16,690 bases of DNA from an uncultured Erysipelotrichaceae bacterium (lineage in GTDB: Bacteria; Bacillota_I; Bacilli_A; Erysipelotrichales; Erysipelotrichaceae), in the NCBI GenBank assembly GCA_902782505.1, contig CACZNO010000100.1:1-16690 (forward strand), written 5' to 3'. Under the pieces are notes generated by a model. It was given only the letters and a program-made list of their open reading frames with translations. It searched no databases and was not told where the DNA came from. A program made the translations under genes and the position numbers. Shown piece by piece: positions 1-7,072 of this stretch. Position 1 is the stretch's first letter, and each line of letters opens with the position of its first letter.

Positions 1-1
1 G

Positions 2-721
2 TTCTATGACCAAGTTTCCCTGATCGTCGGAACCCATACACATGTACAGACCGCGGATGAATGCGTGTATAAAGGCTGCGCGTTCATTTCCGATATCGGC
101 ATGTGCGGCGGGTACGATTCCATCATCGGAAGAGATACCCAGGAGATCTTGGAGCGTGTAAAGGCCGGAAAACACACGCATTTCGTGCCGGCGGACACGC
201 CGGGCATCTTCTCGGCAGTCGTGGTCGATTTCAACGATGAAACATGCCGCGCGGAATCGATCCGGCGGATCCAGATCCGGCCGGAAGAACCCAAACCCGG
301 TTTCCGTAATGCGGATAAAGTGACTTTCCAAATCGACAATCCGTCGTTTCCGGGCATTCATACGGCAAAGGATCTCTATGAAGCGTTAAGCGGAATCTGG
401 TGCCGGGAGACCTGTGCGCCGCGCATGCGCGAAGAGTGGACGCCCGAAAACAAAACCCTGGGACAGTGTTCGGTTACGGCGTTTTTATGCCAGGATATCT
501 TCGGCGGGGAAGTGTACGGCGTGCCGCTGGAAGACGGGAACTATCACTGTTTCAACGTTGTGGAAGGAGAAGTCTTCGATTTGACCAGCGAACAGTTTGC
601 GGGAAAGGATCTGGTATATACCAAGGCATATCCGCAATCCCGGAAAACACATTTTGCGAAAGAGGAAAAGCGTCTGCGCTACGAACTTCTGCGGCAGAAA
701 CTGATTGAAAAAATCTCCTGA
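2..721 (+). CDS. YmdB-like metallophosphoesterase (C-terminal part) fused to a YunG-like domain; 5' partial
   Basis: The reading frame is open from the left edge of the window, so the true start lies upstream; the GTG at 65 is internal to the conserved domain. The first ~95 visible residues match the end of the YmdB/TIGR00282 phosphodiesterase family: GTHTHVQTAD (His codons at 35 and 41 would be the last metal ligands), then a DIGMCGGYDSIIG segment and the closing SIRRIQI strand, where family members normally stop. About 130 further residues follow, resembling the YunG family: WTPENKTLGQCSVTAFLCQD, FGGEV, NYHCFN and DLTSEQF. The conserved Cys (467), His (545) and Asp (578) could form a Cys-His-Asp catalytic triad, which is inference. 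YmdB enzymes hydrolyse 2',3'-cAMP and affect RNA decay and biofilm in Bacillus; the role of YunG is unknown. The gene ends 17 nt before a strong terminator and is not part of the downstream operon. Confidence 0.8.
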   Translation, partial: FYDQVSLIVGTHTHVQTADECVYKGCAFISDIGMCGGYDSIIGRDTQEILERVKAGKHTHFVPADTPGIFSAVVVDFNDETCRAESIRRIQIRPEEPKPGFRNADKVTFQIDNPSFPGIHTAKDLYEALSGIWCRETCAPRMREEWTPENKTLGQCSVTAFLCQDIFGGEVYGVPLEDGNYHCFNVVEGEVFDLTSEQFAGKDLVYTKAYPQSRKTHFAKEEKRLRYELLRQKLIEKIS

Positions 722-737
722 AAAGCGTTTGAAAAGG

Positions 738-760
738 CTCCGGATCACCGGAGTTTTTTT
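738..760 (+). terminator. Rho-independent terminator of the YmdB-YunG gene
   Basis: A 6-bp GC-rich stem CTCCGG/CCGGAG (738-743 and 748-753) with a 4-nt ATCA loop is followed directly by seven T residues (754-760). It lies 17 nt after the stop codon and separates this gene from the mraZ promoter. Confidence 0.88.
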
Positions 761-771
761 GTGTGATCAAG

Positions 772-804
772 AAATCGTGAGATTCTTACGAAAAATCACG
801 ATTT
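772..804 (+). repeat. Inverted repeat just upstream of the mraZ promoter, possible second terminator
   Basis: AAATCGTGA (772-780) is perfectly repeated in inverse as TCACGATTT (796-804), giving a 9-bp stem with a 15-nt loop, followed by TTTCTT. The right arm ends 4 nt before the predicted -35 of the mraZ promoter. It could back up the terminator at 738-760 or be a protein-binding site. The stem is AT-rich and the loop long, so termination strength is uncertain. Confidence 0.45.
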
Positions 805-808
805 TTTC

Positions 809-837
809 TTTACTTCAGCGTCAAAAATCGGTATATT
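809..837 (+). promoter_or_regulatory. Predicted sigma-A promoter of the mraZ operon
   Basis: TTTACT (809-814) and TATATT (832-837) are spaced by 17 bp, close to the housekeeping consensus (four and five of six matches). Transcription would start near 844, inside the first MraZ box and only about 18 nt before the mraZ start codon, so the leader is very short. The promoter presumably drives the whole mraZ-murC run. Confidence 0.65.
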
Positions 838-839
838 AG

Positions 840-864
840 TGGTGAAAAGTGGTGATTTGCGGTG
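840..864 (+). promoter_or_regulatory. MraZ operator: three GGTG boxes at 10-bp spacing
   Basis: TGGTGA (840-845), TGGTGA (850-855) and CGGTGA (860-865) recur with exact 10-bp phasing, so they face the same side of the helix. MraZ is known to bind direct TGGG/GTGG-type repeats of this spacing in front of its own gene in Escherichia coli and Mycoplasma. The array covers the predicted transcription start, the likely Shine-Dalgarno (GGTGA, 851-855) and the GTG start codon (862-864). Occupancy would therefore obstruct transcription initiation directly. Confidence 0.85.
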
Positions 865-1305
865 AAGATGCCTGGGTTTATCGGTGAATACCGACACAAC
901 ATGGATTCCAAGGGACGCCTGGCTATGCCGGCTGTTTTTCGCACCGGGCTCGGAAGCGTCTTCTATGCAACCGTAGGGATCGATCACTGTATCGCCATTT
1001 ATACCGAAAATGAGTTCGGAAAACTCTATGAACGTTTGCTGGACTATCCGGATATGAAGAAGAATTCCCGTATCGTGATGCAGCAGATCATGGGTTCGGC
1101 GCGTGAATGTGAGCCGGATGCGCAGGGAAGAATCATGATTCCCGCCAATCTGATCAAACACGCGTATCTGAAGAAAGACTGCGCAATCGTCGGTGTCGGA
1201 AGCCATGTCGAGATCTGGGACGGAGAAACATGGGATAAGACGAAAGAAGATGCCCTGGAACGTCTCAGTGACATCGCGGAAAACCTGCCGGAGATCCACC
1301 AATGA
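862..1305 (+). CDS. mraZ: Transcriptional regulator MraZ
   Basis: This 147-residue protein is the usual MraZ length and has the two SpoVT/AbrB-like half-domains of the family. The first carries GEYRHNMDSKGRLAMPAVF near the N-terminus; the second carries DAQGRIMIPANL at about residues 89-100. MraZ forms a ring-shaped DNA-binding oligomer that represses or activates the division and cell-wall operon by binding repeats at its own promoter, which are present here at 840-864. The start is GTG at 862, with GGTGA at 851-855 as a plausible Shine-Dalgarno 6 nt upstream; ATG at 868 is an alternative, but the nearest GGTGA would then be only 2 nt away. Its stop overlaps the rsmH start by 4 nt (ATGA). 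Confidence 0.95.
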   Translation: MKMPGFIGEYRHNMDSKGRLAMPAVFRTGLGSVFYATVGIDHCIAIYTENEFGKLYERLLDYPDMKKNSRIVMQQIMGSARECEPDAQGRIMIPANLIKHAYLKKDCAIVGVGSHVEIWDGETWDKTKEDALERLSDIAENLPEIHQ

Positions 1306-2234
1306 CAGAGCACGTAACAGTATTGCCGGCGGAAGCGGTGGAGCTGTTATGTGTCAAACCGGATGGGATCTACGTGGATGCCACCTTAGGCTACGGAGGC
1401 CATTCGGATTTGATTCTGAGAAAGCTGAAAACCGGACATCTGTACGGATTCGATCAGGACATCACCGCGATCAGCGCCTCTGTACAGAGACTCGCTCCGT
1501 ACGGAAACCTGTTTACTCCGGTGCATGACAATTTCCGGAACCTGAAAAAGGATCTGGAAGGATTCGGCGTTACCGGCATTGACGGAATGGTAATGGACTT
1601 GGGAGTCAGTTCTCCGATGTTCGACAAAAGAGAGCGCGGTTTTTCCTACAATACGGACGGACCGTTGGACATGCGGATGGACCAGAGCGCTCCCAAAAGC
1701 GCATATGACGTCGTAAACGGCTATTCTGAGCGTGATTTGGCATCGATCCTCCGGAAATACGGGGAAGAGCCCTTCGCCGCGCAGATCGCCCGGAATATCG
1801 TCAAAACGCGTTCGGTAAAACCGATTGAAACGACTTTCGAACTGGCGGATGTGATCCGGGATTCGCTTCCCGAACGTATCAAAAGAGCCAAGGGACATCC
1901 CGCGAAGAGGTCCTTCCAGGCGATCCGCATCGAAGTCAACGACGAACTGAAAGTGCTCGAAGAATGCCTCAGCCAGGCATTGGAAATCCTGAATCCGGAT
2001 GGAAGGATCGCGGTGATCAGCTTCCATTCCCTCGAAGACCGGATGGTCAAAACCGTATTCAAAGAAGCTTCTTCCATCGGGGAGGACTGGAAGAAACTTC
2101 CGCTGAAGGAAAGTGAAATGCCGCTGCCGGATTATGAACTGATCACGAAAAAACCGGTCACGGCGTCAGAAAAAGAACTGGAGGCGAACCACCGTTCGCA
2201 CTCCGCAAAACTGAGAGTATTGCGAAGGAGATAG
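1302..2234 (+). CDS. rsmH: 16S rRNA (cytosine(1402)-N4)-methyltransferase RsmH (MraW)
   Basis: RsmH uses S-adenosylmethionine to methylate N4 of C1402 in the decoding centre of 16S rRNA. The 310 residues match the family length. The SAM-binding motif is DATLGYGGHS (residues 26-35), followed by acidic FDQD (50-53). Further family signatures are DLGVSSPMFD with RGFSYNTDGPLDMRMD, then KRSFQAIRIEVNDEL and ISFHSLEDRMVK near the C-terminus. The start is the ATG at 1302, overlapping the mraZ stop by 4 nt, so translation is probably coupled. rsmH next to mraZ is the standard dcw arrangement. All key motifs are intact and nothing looks odd. Confidence 0.97.
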   Translation: MTEHVTVLPAEAVELLCVKPDGIYVDATLGYGGHSDLILRKLKTGHLYGFDQDITAISASVQRLAPYGNLFTPVHDNFRNLKKDLEGFGVTGIDGMVMDLGVSSPMFDKRERGFSYNTDGPLDMRMDQSAPKSAYDVVNGYSERDLASILRKYGEEPFAAQIARNIVKTRSVKPIETTFELADVIRDSLPERIKRAKGHPAKRSFQAIRIEVNDELKVLEECLSQALEILNPDGRIAVISFHSLEDRMVKTVFKEASSIGEDWKKLPLKESEMPLPDYELITKKPVTASEKELEANHRSHSAKLRVLRRR

Positions 2235-2238
2235 GATT

Positions 2239-2532
2239 ATGCGTAAGACAAACAAGAGAAAGAAAAAAATGAATATCTATACACTGGCAACCAGACTGTT
2301 CATCATCAGTGCGGTTTTGTTTTTGATGACTTCGGTTTTCTTACGTGCCTACAATTCCTATCTGAATGTGAAGATCCACGACTATAAGGCATCCATTGCG
2401 ACAATGAAAAAAGAGAACGAAATGGTGCGTATGGAGGTGAATCAGCTCAGCACTTATGATAGAATATCTTCGTTCACCAAAGCGGAAGGAATGTCCATGT
2501 CTGTGAACATTATCAATATCCCGAATGAATAA
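2239..2532 (+). CDS. ftsL: Cell division protein FtsL-like
   Basis: A small 97-residue bitopic protein in the canonical ftsL slot between rsmH and the division transpeptidase. It has a very basic cytoplasmic N-terminus (residues 1-11, rich in Lys/Arg), one hydrophobic segment (about 16-36), then an extracytoplasmic helix with coiled-coil character (about 38-75, including ATMKKENEMVRMEVNQL) and a short C-terminal tail. FtsL proteins form a complex with DivIB/FtsQ and DivIC/FtsB that activates septal peptidoglycan synthesis. FtsL diverges quickly in sequence, so the name rests mainly on topology and position. AAGGAG at 2224-2229 lies well placed before ATG 2239. The 3' end overlaps pbpB by 8 nt. 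Confidence 0.85.
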   Translation: MRKTNKRKKKMNIYTLATRLFIISAVLFLMTSVFLRAYNSYLNVKIHDYKASIATMKKENEMVRMEVNQLSTYDRISSFTKAEGMSMSVNIINIPNE

Positions 2533-4744
2533 AAGGAAGATCTACGAAGCAAAAAAGGCAAATCAACATCTGGCGGTATTTACCGCCATTTTCGCAGTTA
2601 TCGGAGCGCTGCTGACGGTCAACGTTCTTTTGATTTCCGTCGCGGGTTTCCATTTCAATTCCGGAACGGACATCACCAACTACGGCGCGATCTCCGTCAC
2701 AAGACAGACGATCTACGCCCGCCGCGGCTACATCTTTGACCGGTTCGGAAACGTCATTGCGGAGGACAGCACCTCCTACAGCGTTTTTGCGTATCTGGAC
2801 GAATCGCGTCCGGGTTACGAAGGCACTCCGGCCTATGTGCCGCAGGATAAAAAAGAAGAGTACGCGCAGATCCTCGGAGAAATCCTAGACGCACCGCCGG
2901 AAGATATTCTGTATTATCTGAATCTGGATCTCTACCAGACCGAATTCGGCATGTACGGGCGCGGTATCGATAAAGCCACCAAGGACAAAATCGTGGAGAT
3001 GGGACTTTACGGGATCGAATTTACGGAACACACGTCCCGTCATTATCCTTTGGGGGCGTTTGCGAGCCATCTGGTCGGGTATTCCCGCTACAGCGAGGAC
3101 GACGACGTAGTGGTCGGCGAAATGGGCATCGAACAGATTTTCAACGACTATCTGATGGGAAAAAACGGCTACACGCGATATAACCAGGACGCCTCGGGGT
3201 TCCAATTGATCGGCACCCAGAGCGAATACGTCGCGGCGAAAAACGGCAACAATATCTACCTGACCCTCGATAAGACCTGCCAGGAGGGACTGGACGTTTT
3301 GATCGACCAGCTGACCAAACAGTTCTATACCATCCGGGTATGGGGCGGCGTCATGGAAGTCGAAACCGGAAGGATGCTGGCGTGGGATTGCTGGCCGACA
3401 TTTGACCCCAACATTCTGGATATTGAGAACTATCTGGATTACGGTTCCGAAATGGAATACGAACCGGGGTCCACGATGAAATCCTTTACGTATGCCGCGG
3501 CCATCGATTCCGGCAACTACGATCATAACTGGACCTACTACGACAAGGGCTATTTCAACATCGGCGTGGACAGCCAGGGACATATTTTCGAATCCGGCGG
3601 AGCTACCTCCAACGGCACTGTCTACAATGCCCGCGGCACGGCTTACGGCGAAGTCACGCTGGACCAGGCGTATTACCGTTCGATGAACGTCGGGATCGCC
3701 AATGTCCTCACGCATTTCATCACTCCGCAGATCCTGGAACAGTATCTGGAGCGCTTCGGGTTCTTTCAGCGGGTCAACACCGACGCGGTCAACGACGCGT
3801 CCGGCTCCAAAAACATGTACTACGGCGGCGATATGGTCTCCACCGGATACGGACAGGCGTCTTCCGTCACCGCGTTACAGATGTTCCAGGCGTACAGTGC
3901 GATCCTGCGCGACGGAAGTATGGTCAAACCGTATTTCATCGACCGGATCGAGAATTCCTACAACGGACAGGTGATTTACCAGGGGAAGACCGAGATCGTC
4001 GGCTCTCCGATTTCCGCCTCGACAGCCCAGCAGATGCGCGATCTGATGCGCGGGGTCGTCGCCGATCAGGATTACGGAACCGGGAAATACTACAACCTTC
4101 CGAACATTGAAATCATCGCGAAAACCGGCACCGGGCAGGTCGCGACCGAATACGGGTATTCCAGTACGCTGGTTACTTCGTCCGCGGTCATCGGGATCCC
4201 CTATAACGATCCCAAGATCATGTACTACATGTGCATCCAGGCGCCGTATTCCGAACTCATGAACTACCAGGTCGACAATGTCAAACAGTACTTACAGAAA
4301 CTCGTGCAGTACCTTGATCTTTCGGATCATCCGGAAGGAGAGGAAAGAACGCCGGAGGAACACATCGTCGATCCGTCTTCCAGTTATAAAAACGCCATGC
4401 CCGAACTCGTGAACCATTCGCTTTCCTATGTGGATTCGGTTCTGAATACCTATCATATCCGCAAGGTCATGATCGGAAACGGCACCTCCGTCATCAAACA
4501 GTACCCGGCGGCGGGCGAACTGATTACGCAAAACGGCCGGGCCTTCTTACTCACGTCCACGGATCATTTCACGATGCCGGATATGTCCGGCTGGAGCCGT
4601 AAGGACGTTACCGCGTTCTGGCAGCTGACCGGGTTATCCGTACAGGTCGAAGGGTACGGCTATGTCGTCGAACAGAATATCCGTCCGGGAGAAGCGATCG
4701 ACGCCTCTTCCGAAATCACGGTGCGTCTGGATAACGCATCATAA
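2525..4744 (+). CDS. pbpB: Division-type class B penicillin-binding protein (PBP2B/SpoVD-like) with PASTA domains
   Basis: This D,D-transpeptidase cross-links septal peptidoglycan together with an FtsW-type glycosyltransferase. An N-terminal membrane anchor (about residues 17-41) is followed by the dimerisation domain, with the class B signature ARRGYIFDRFGNVIAED. The transpeptidase domain has all three active-site motifs: STMK with nucleophile Ser316, SMN at 386-388, and KTGT at 533-536. Two C-terminal PASTA-like domains follow (about 614-680 and 681-736; MPELV and MPDMSG at their starts), as in Bacillota PBP2B, SpoVD and PBP2x. At 739 residues it is of usual length. The start overlaps ftsL by 8 nt, implying coupling. 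Whether it serves vegetative division or sporulation cannot be decided from sequence; the dcw location and the lack of any sporulation gene nearby favour division. Confidence 0.93.
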   Translation: MNKRKIYEAKKANQHLAVFTAIFAVIGALLTVNVLLISVAGFHFNSGTDITNYGAISVTRQTIYARRGYIFDRFGNVIAEDSTSYSVFAYLDESRPGYEGTPAYVPQDKKEEYAQILGEILDAPPEDILYYLNLDLYQTEFGMYGRGIDKATKDKIVEMGLYGIEFTEHTSRHYPLGAFASHLVGYSRYSEDDDVVVGEMGIEQIFNDYLMGKNGYTRYNQDASGFQLIGTQSEYVAAKNGNNIYLTLDKTCQEGLDVLIDQLTKQFYTIRVWGGVMEVETGRMLAWDCWPTFDPNILDIENYLDYGSEMEYEPGSTMKSFTYAAAIDSGNYDHNWTYYDKGYFNIGVDSQGHIFESGGATSNGTVYNARGTAYGEVTLDQAYYRSMNVGIANVLTHFITPQILEQYLERFGFFQRVNTDAVNDASGSKNMYYGGDMVSTGYGQASSVTALQMFQAYSAILRDGSMVKPYFIDRIENSYNGQVIYQGKTEIVGSPISASTAQQMRDLMRGVVADQDYGTGKYYNLPNIEIIAKTGTGQVATEYGYSSTLVTSSAVIGIPYNDPKIMYYMCIQAPYSELMNYQVDNVKQYLQKLVQYLDLSDHPEGEERTPEEHIVDPSSSYKNAMPELVNHSLSYVDSVLNTYHIRKVMIGNGTSVIKQYPAAGELITQNGRAFLLTSTDHFTMPDMSGWSRKDVTAFWQLTGLSVQVEGYGYVVEQNIRPGEAIDASSEITVRLDNAS

Positions 4745-4776
4745 AGAATTGAATTGAAGGGAATGGGGAGATCAAT

Positions 4777-5754
4777 ATGTTAGTACGCATGATCGGAGGC
4801 GCTATCGTCTCCTGGCTGATCAACTTCTTATGGATGCCGAAACTGATTGAGCTTTTGAAGTCCTGGCACTTCGGACAGACAATCCGGGAAGACGGACCGA
4901 AATCGCACATGAAAAAACAGGGAACTCCGGTGATGGGGGGCCTCGGTTTTATTGCGAGTACCCTGATCGCGGCGCTTATTTTCGTGCCGAAAGCGTTCCT
5001 CGATCCGAAATTCCTGATCATCGTATGCGCGTTTACCGGCTACGGTCTGATCGGGTTTATCGATGACTATCTGGTCGTTGTGCGGCACAATAACGAAGGT
5101 CTGCGTCCCCGTCCGAAGTTCCTCATGCAATGTGCCCTGGCCGCAGGACTGGTCATCTGGTACATGGCGATTGAAGACACGATGATCTACACGCCGTTTT
5201 TATCCCGTGCGCACGGGATCGTCTATCCGGCGGTTTTGTTCTTTATCATCGCGGCGGTGATGCTGGCGGCGGAAACCAACGCGGTCAACTTATCCGACGG
5301 ATTAGACGGACTGAGTTCCTCGCTGGTGGCGGAAGCGCTGGTGCCGTTTGTGCTTTTCGCCTGGAAGGAAAACAACGAACCCGCAGCGGTCATTCTGTGC
5401 GCTATGATCGGCGGCCTAATCGCGTATCTGCACTACAACAAGTACCCCGCGAAAGTCATGATGGGGGATACCGGTTCGCTGGCGATGGGCGGTATTTTTG
5501 CCGGCTCTGCCCTGGTTTTGAAACAGGAATGGGCTGTCATCATCGTGGGCGGCGTTTTCCTGGCGGAAGTTCTTTCCGTGATCATTCAGGTCAGTTACTT
5601 CAAGGCGACCCACGGAAAGCGTTTCTTCCGGATGGCTCCGCTGCATCATCATTTTGAACTCGGCGGCATGAAGGAAATGGATGTCGTGAAGAATTTCCGT
5701 ATCGCAGGCGCGATTCTGGCGGTTTTAGGCATCCTGATGGGGGTTCTCTTATGA
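4777..5754 (+). CDS. mraY: Phospho-N-acetylmuramoyl-pentapeptide-transferase MraY
   Basis: MraY transfers phospho-MurNAc-pentapeptide from UDP to undecaprenyl phosphate at the inner face of the membrane, forming lipid I. The 325 residues form a polytopic membrane protein of normal length. Signature sites are intact: DGPKSHMKKQGTPVMGG from Asp39, the Mg-binding pair Asp96-Asp97 in FIDDYLVV, NLSDGLDG at 171-178, and the triple His290-292 in PLHHHFELGG. A good GGGGAG ribosome binding site sits about 8 nt before ATG 4777, in a 32-nt gap after pbpB. The last 4 nt overlap murD (ATGA), so MraY and MurD are probably translationally coupled. Confidence 0.97.
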   Translation: MLVRMIGGAIVSWLINFLWMPKLIELLKSWHFGQTIREDGPKSHMKKQGTPVMGGLGFIASTLIAALIFVPKAFLDPKFLIIVCAFTGYGLIGFIDDYLVVVRHNNEGLRPRPKFLMQCALAAGLVIWYMAIEDTMIYTPFLSRAHGIVYPAVLFFIIAAVMLAAETNAVNLSDGLDGLSSSLVAEALVPFVLFAWKENNEPAAVILCAMIGGLIAYLHYNKYPAKVMMGDTGSLAMGGIFAGSALVLKQEWAVIIVGGVFLAEVLSVIIQVSYFKATHGKRFFRMAPLHHHFELGGMKEMDVVKNFRIAGAILAVLGILMGVLL

Positions 5755-7070
5755 AAAAGGCTTTGATTATCGGCGCGGCGATTTCCGGCATCGGGGCGGC
5801 GCGCTTATTGAATAAATACGGTTACAGGGTTTATCTGACCGACGCGAAGGAAATCAAGGAACGCAAGGAACTCGAAGCGGAGGGAATCCTTTGTTTTGAC
5901 AACGGACATCCCGATTCCCTGAAAGACAACGAATACGACCTGATCGTAAAGAATCCCGGCATTCCTTACCGTGTGCCGTTTGTCAGATACTTTACGGACA
6001 AGGGTTATAAAATGTATAACGAGATGGAGATCGCGTGCCGTTTTTCGTCCGGCATGCGCATTGCCGCGGTCACCGGCACCAACGGGAAAACCACGACCGC
6101 GACGCTGCTCGGGGCGATCCTGGAAGCCAACAGCCCTTACGGGATCACTGCCGGAAACATGGGCGTATCCCTTTGCGATATCGTGCGCGATCATCCGGAA
6201 GAAAGACGCGACGTCGGGCTGGAGATCGCGGCGTTACAGCTGATCGGAACCGAAACATTCCATCCGCATACGGCGGTCATCATGAACCTGACGCCGGATC
6301 ATCTCGACTATTTCGGAACGCTGGACAATTACTATCACGCCAAGACCCTGATCTACCGCAACATGACAAAAGACGATACGTTTTTCTTCAACGCGGACGA
6401 TCCGGTCATCGCGGAGTATTGTCAGGATATTCCTGCGTCCGTCGTGAAGTTCTCCACCGAACGGACCGATACGGAATTGCGGGCGGAAGACGGAAAGGTG
6501 ATGCTGGGGGACGTGTGTCTTTTCGAAACGAAAGACCTTCATATTCCCGGAAAGCACAACCTGCAAAACGCGATGGTCGCCGCCGGCATGGCCTACAAAA
6601 TGGATGTGCCGACCGATGTCATTCAGCAGGTGATCTCCTCGTTCAAAGGCGTGGAACACCGCATCGAATACACCGCGACGATCAACGGCGTACGCTATTA
6701 CAACGATTCCAAGGGAACCAACCCCGACGCGGTGATGGTGGCTTTGAAGGCATTCGACGAACCGATCCATCTTCTCGCGGGAGGTTACGACAAGAAACTT
6801 CCGTTTGATTCTCTGGCGCCGTTTTTGCCGAAAATCAAACAGATGTACGTTTACGGCGCTACCAAGGACGCGTTAAAGAAACTCGATCCGCGCGCGCTGG
6901 AATTCAACGATATGAACGAAGCCATTCATGCGGCGTATGAACGCGCGCTGCCGGGGGAAGTGGTATTATTATCGCCGGCATGCGCCAGCTGGGATCAGTT
7001 CCCGAATTATGAAGTCCGCGGAAAGATCTTCAAGGAGATCGTGCGGTCTTTACCAGGAAAGAAGGAATAA
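5751..7070 (+). CDS. murD: UDP-N-acetylmuramoyl-L-alanine--D-glutamate ligase MurD
   Basis: MurD is the cytoplasmic ATP-dependent ligase that adds D-glutamate to UDP-MurNAc-L-Ala. The 439 residues follow the three-domain Mur ligase plan: an N-terminal UDP-substrate domain, a central ATPase domain with P-loop GTNGKTT (Gly109 to Thr115, catalytic Lys113), and a C-terminal domain with YNDSKGTNPDA, LLAGGYDK and the MurD-typical LLSPACASWDQF near the end. NLTPDHLDYFG and the likely carbamylated Lys in YYHAKTLIY are present. One oddity: the normally conserved SSFQ following the Mg-binding Glu reads EIAALQ (codons from 6221), that is, Ser-Ser-Phe replaced by Ala-Ala-Leu. murC follows after 2 nt. Identity is very secure. 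Confidence 0.96.
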   Translation: MKKALIIGAAISGIGAARLLNKYGYRVYLTDAKEIKERKELEAEGILCFDNGHPDSLKDNEYDLIVKNPGIPYRVPFVRYFTDKGYKMYNEMEIACRFSSGMRIAAVTGTNGKTTTATLLGAILEANSPYGITAGNMGVSLCDIVRDHPEERRDVGLEIAALQLIGTETFHPHTAVIMNLTPDHLDYFGTLDNYYHAKTLIYRNMTKDDTFFFNADDPVIAEYCQDIPASVVKFSTERTDTELRAEDGKVMLGDVCLFETKDLHIPGKHNLQNAMVAAGMAYKMDVPTDVIQQVISSFKGVEHRIEYTATINGVRYYNDSKGTNPDAVMVALKAFDEPIHLLAGGYDKKLPFDSLAPFLPKIKQMYVYGATKDALKKLDPRALEFNDMNEAIHAAYERALPGEVVLLSPACASWDQFPNYEVRGKIFKEIVRSLPGKKE

Positions 7071-7072
7071 CT

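Noticed and set aside
733..745. 13-nt match between the terminator arms at 733-745 and 16254-16266 (AAAGGCTCCGGAT)
   Set aside because: Both lie in terminator hairpins that pair differently; two short GC-rich arms of this kind can coincide, and there is no wider repeat around them.
1386..2027. 213-codon open frame on the minus strand opposite rsmH
   Set aside because: It is fully antisense to rsmH, whose motifs are intact, and its translation has no protein-like signature.
2885..3715. 276-codon open frame on the minus strand opposite pbpB
   Set aside because: It lies wholly antisense to a well-conserved penicillin-binding protein, its translation shows no recognisable motif, and long antisense frames are expected in this codon usage.
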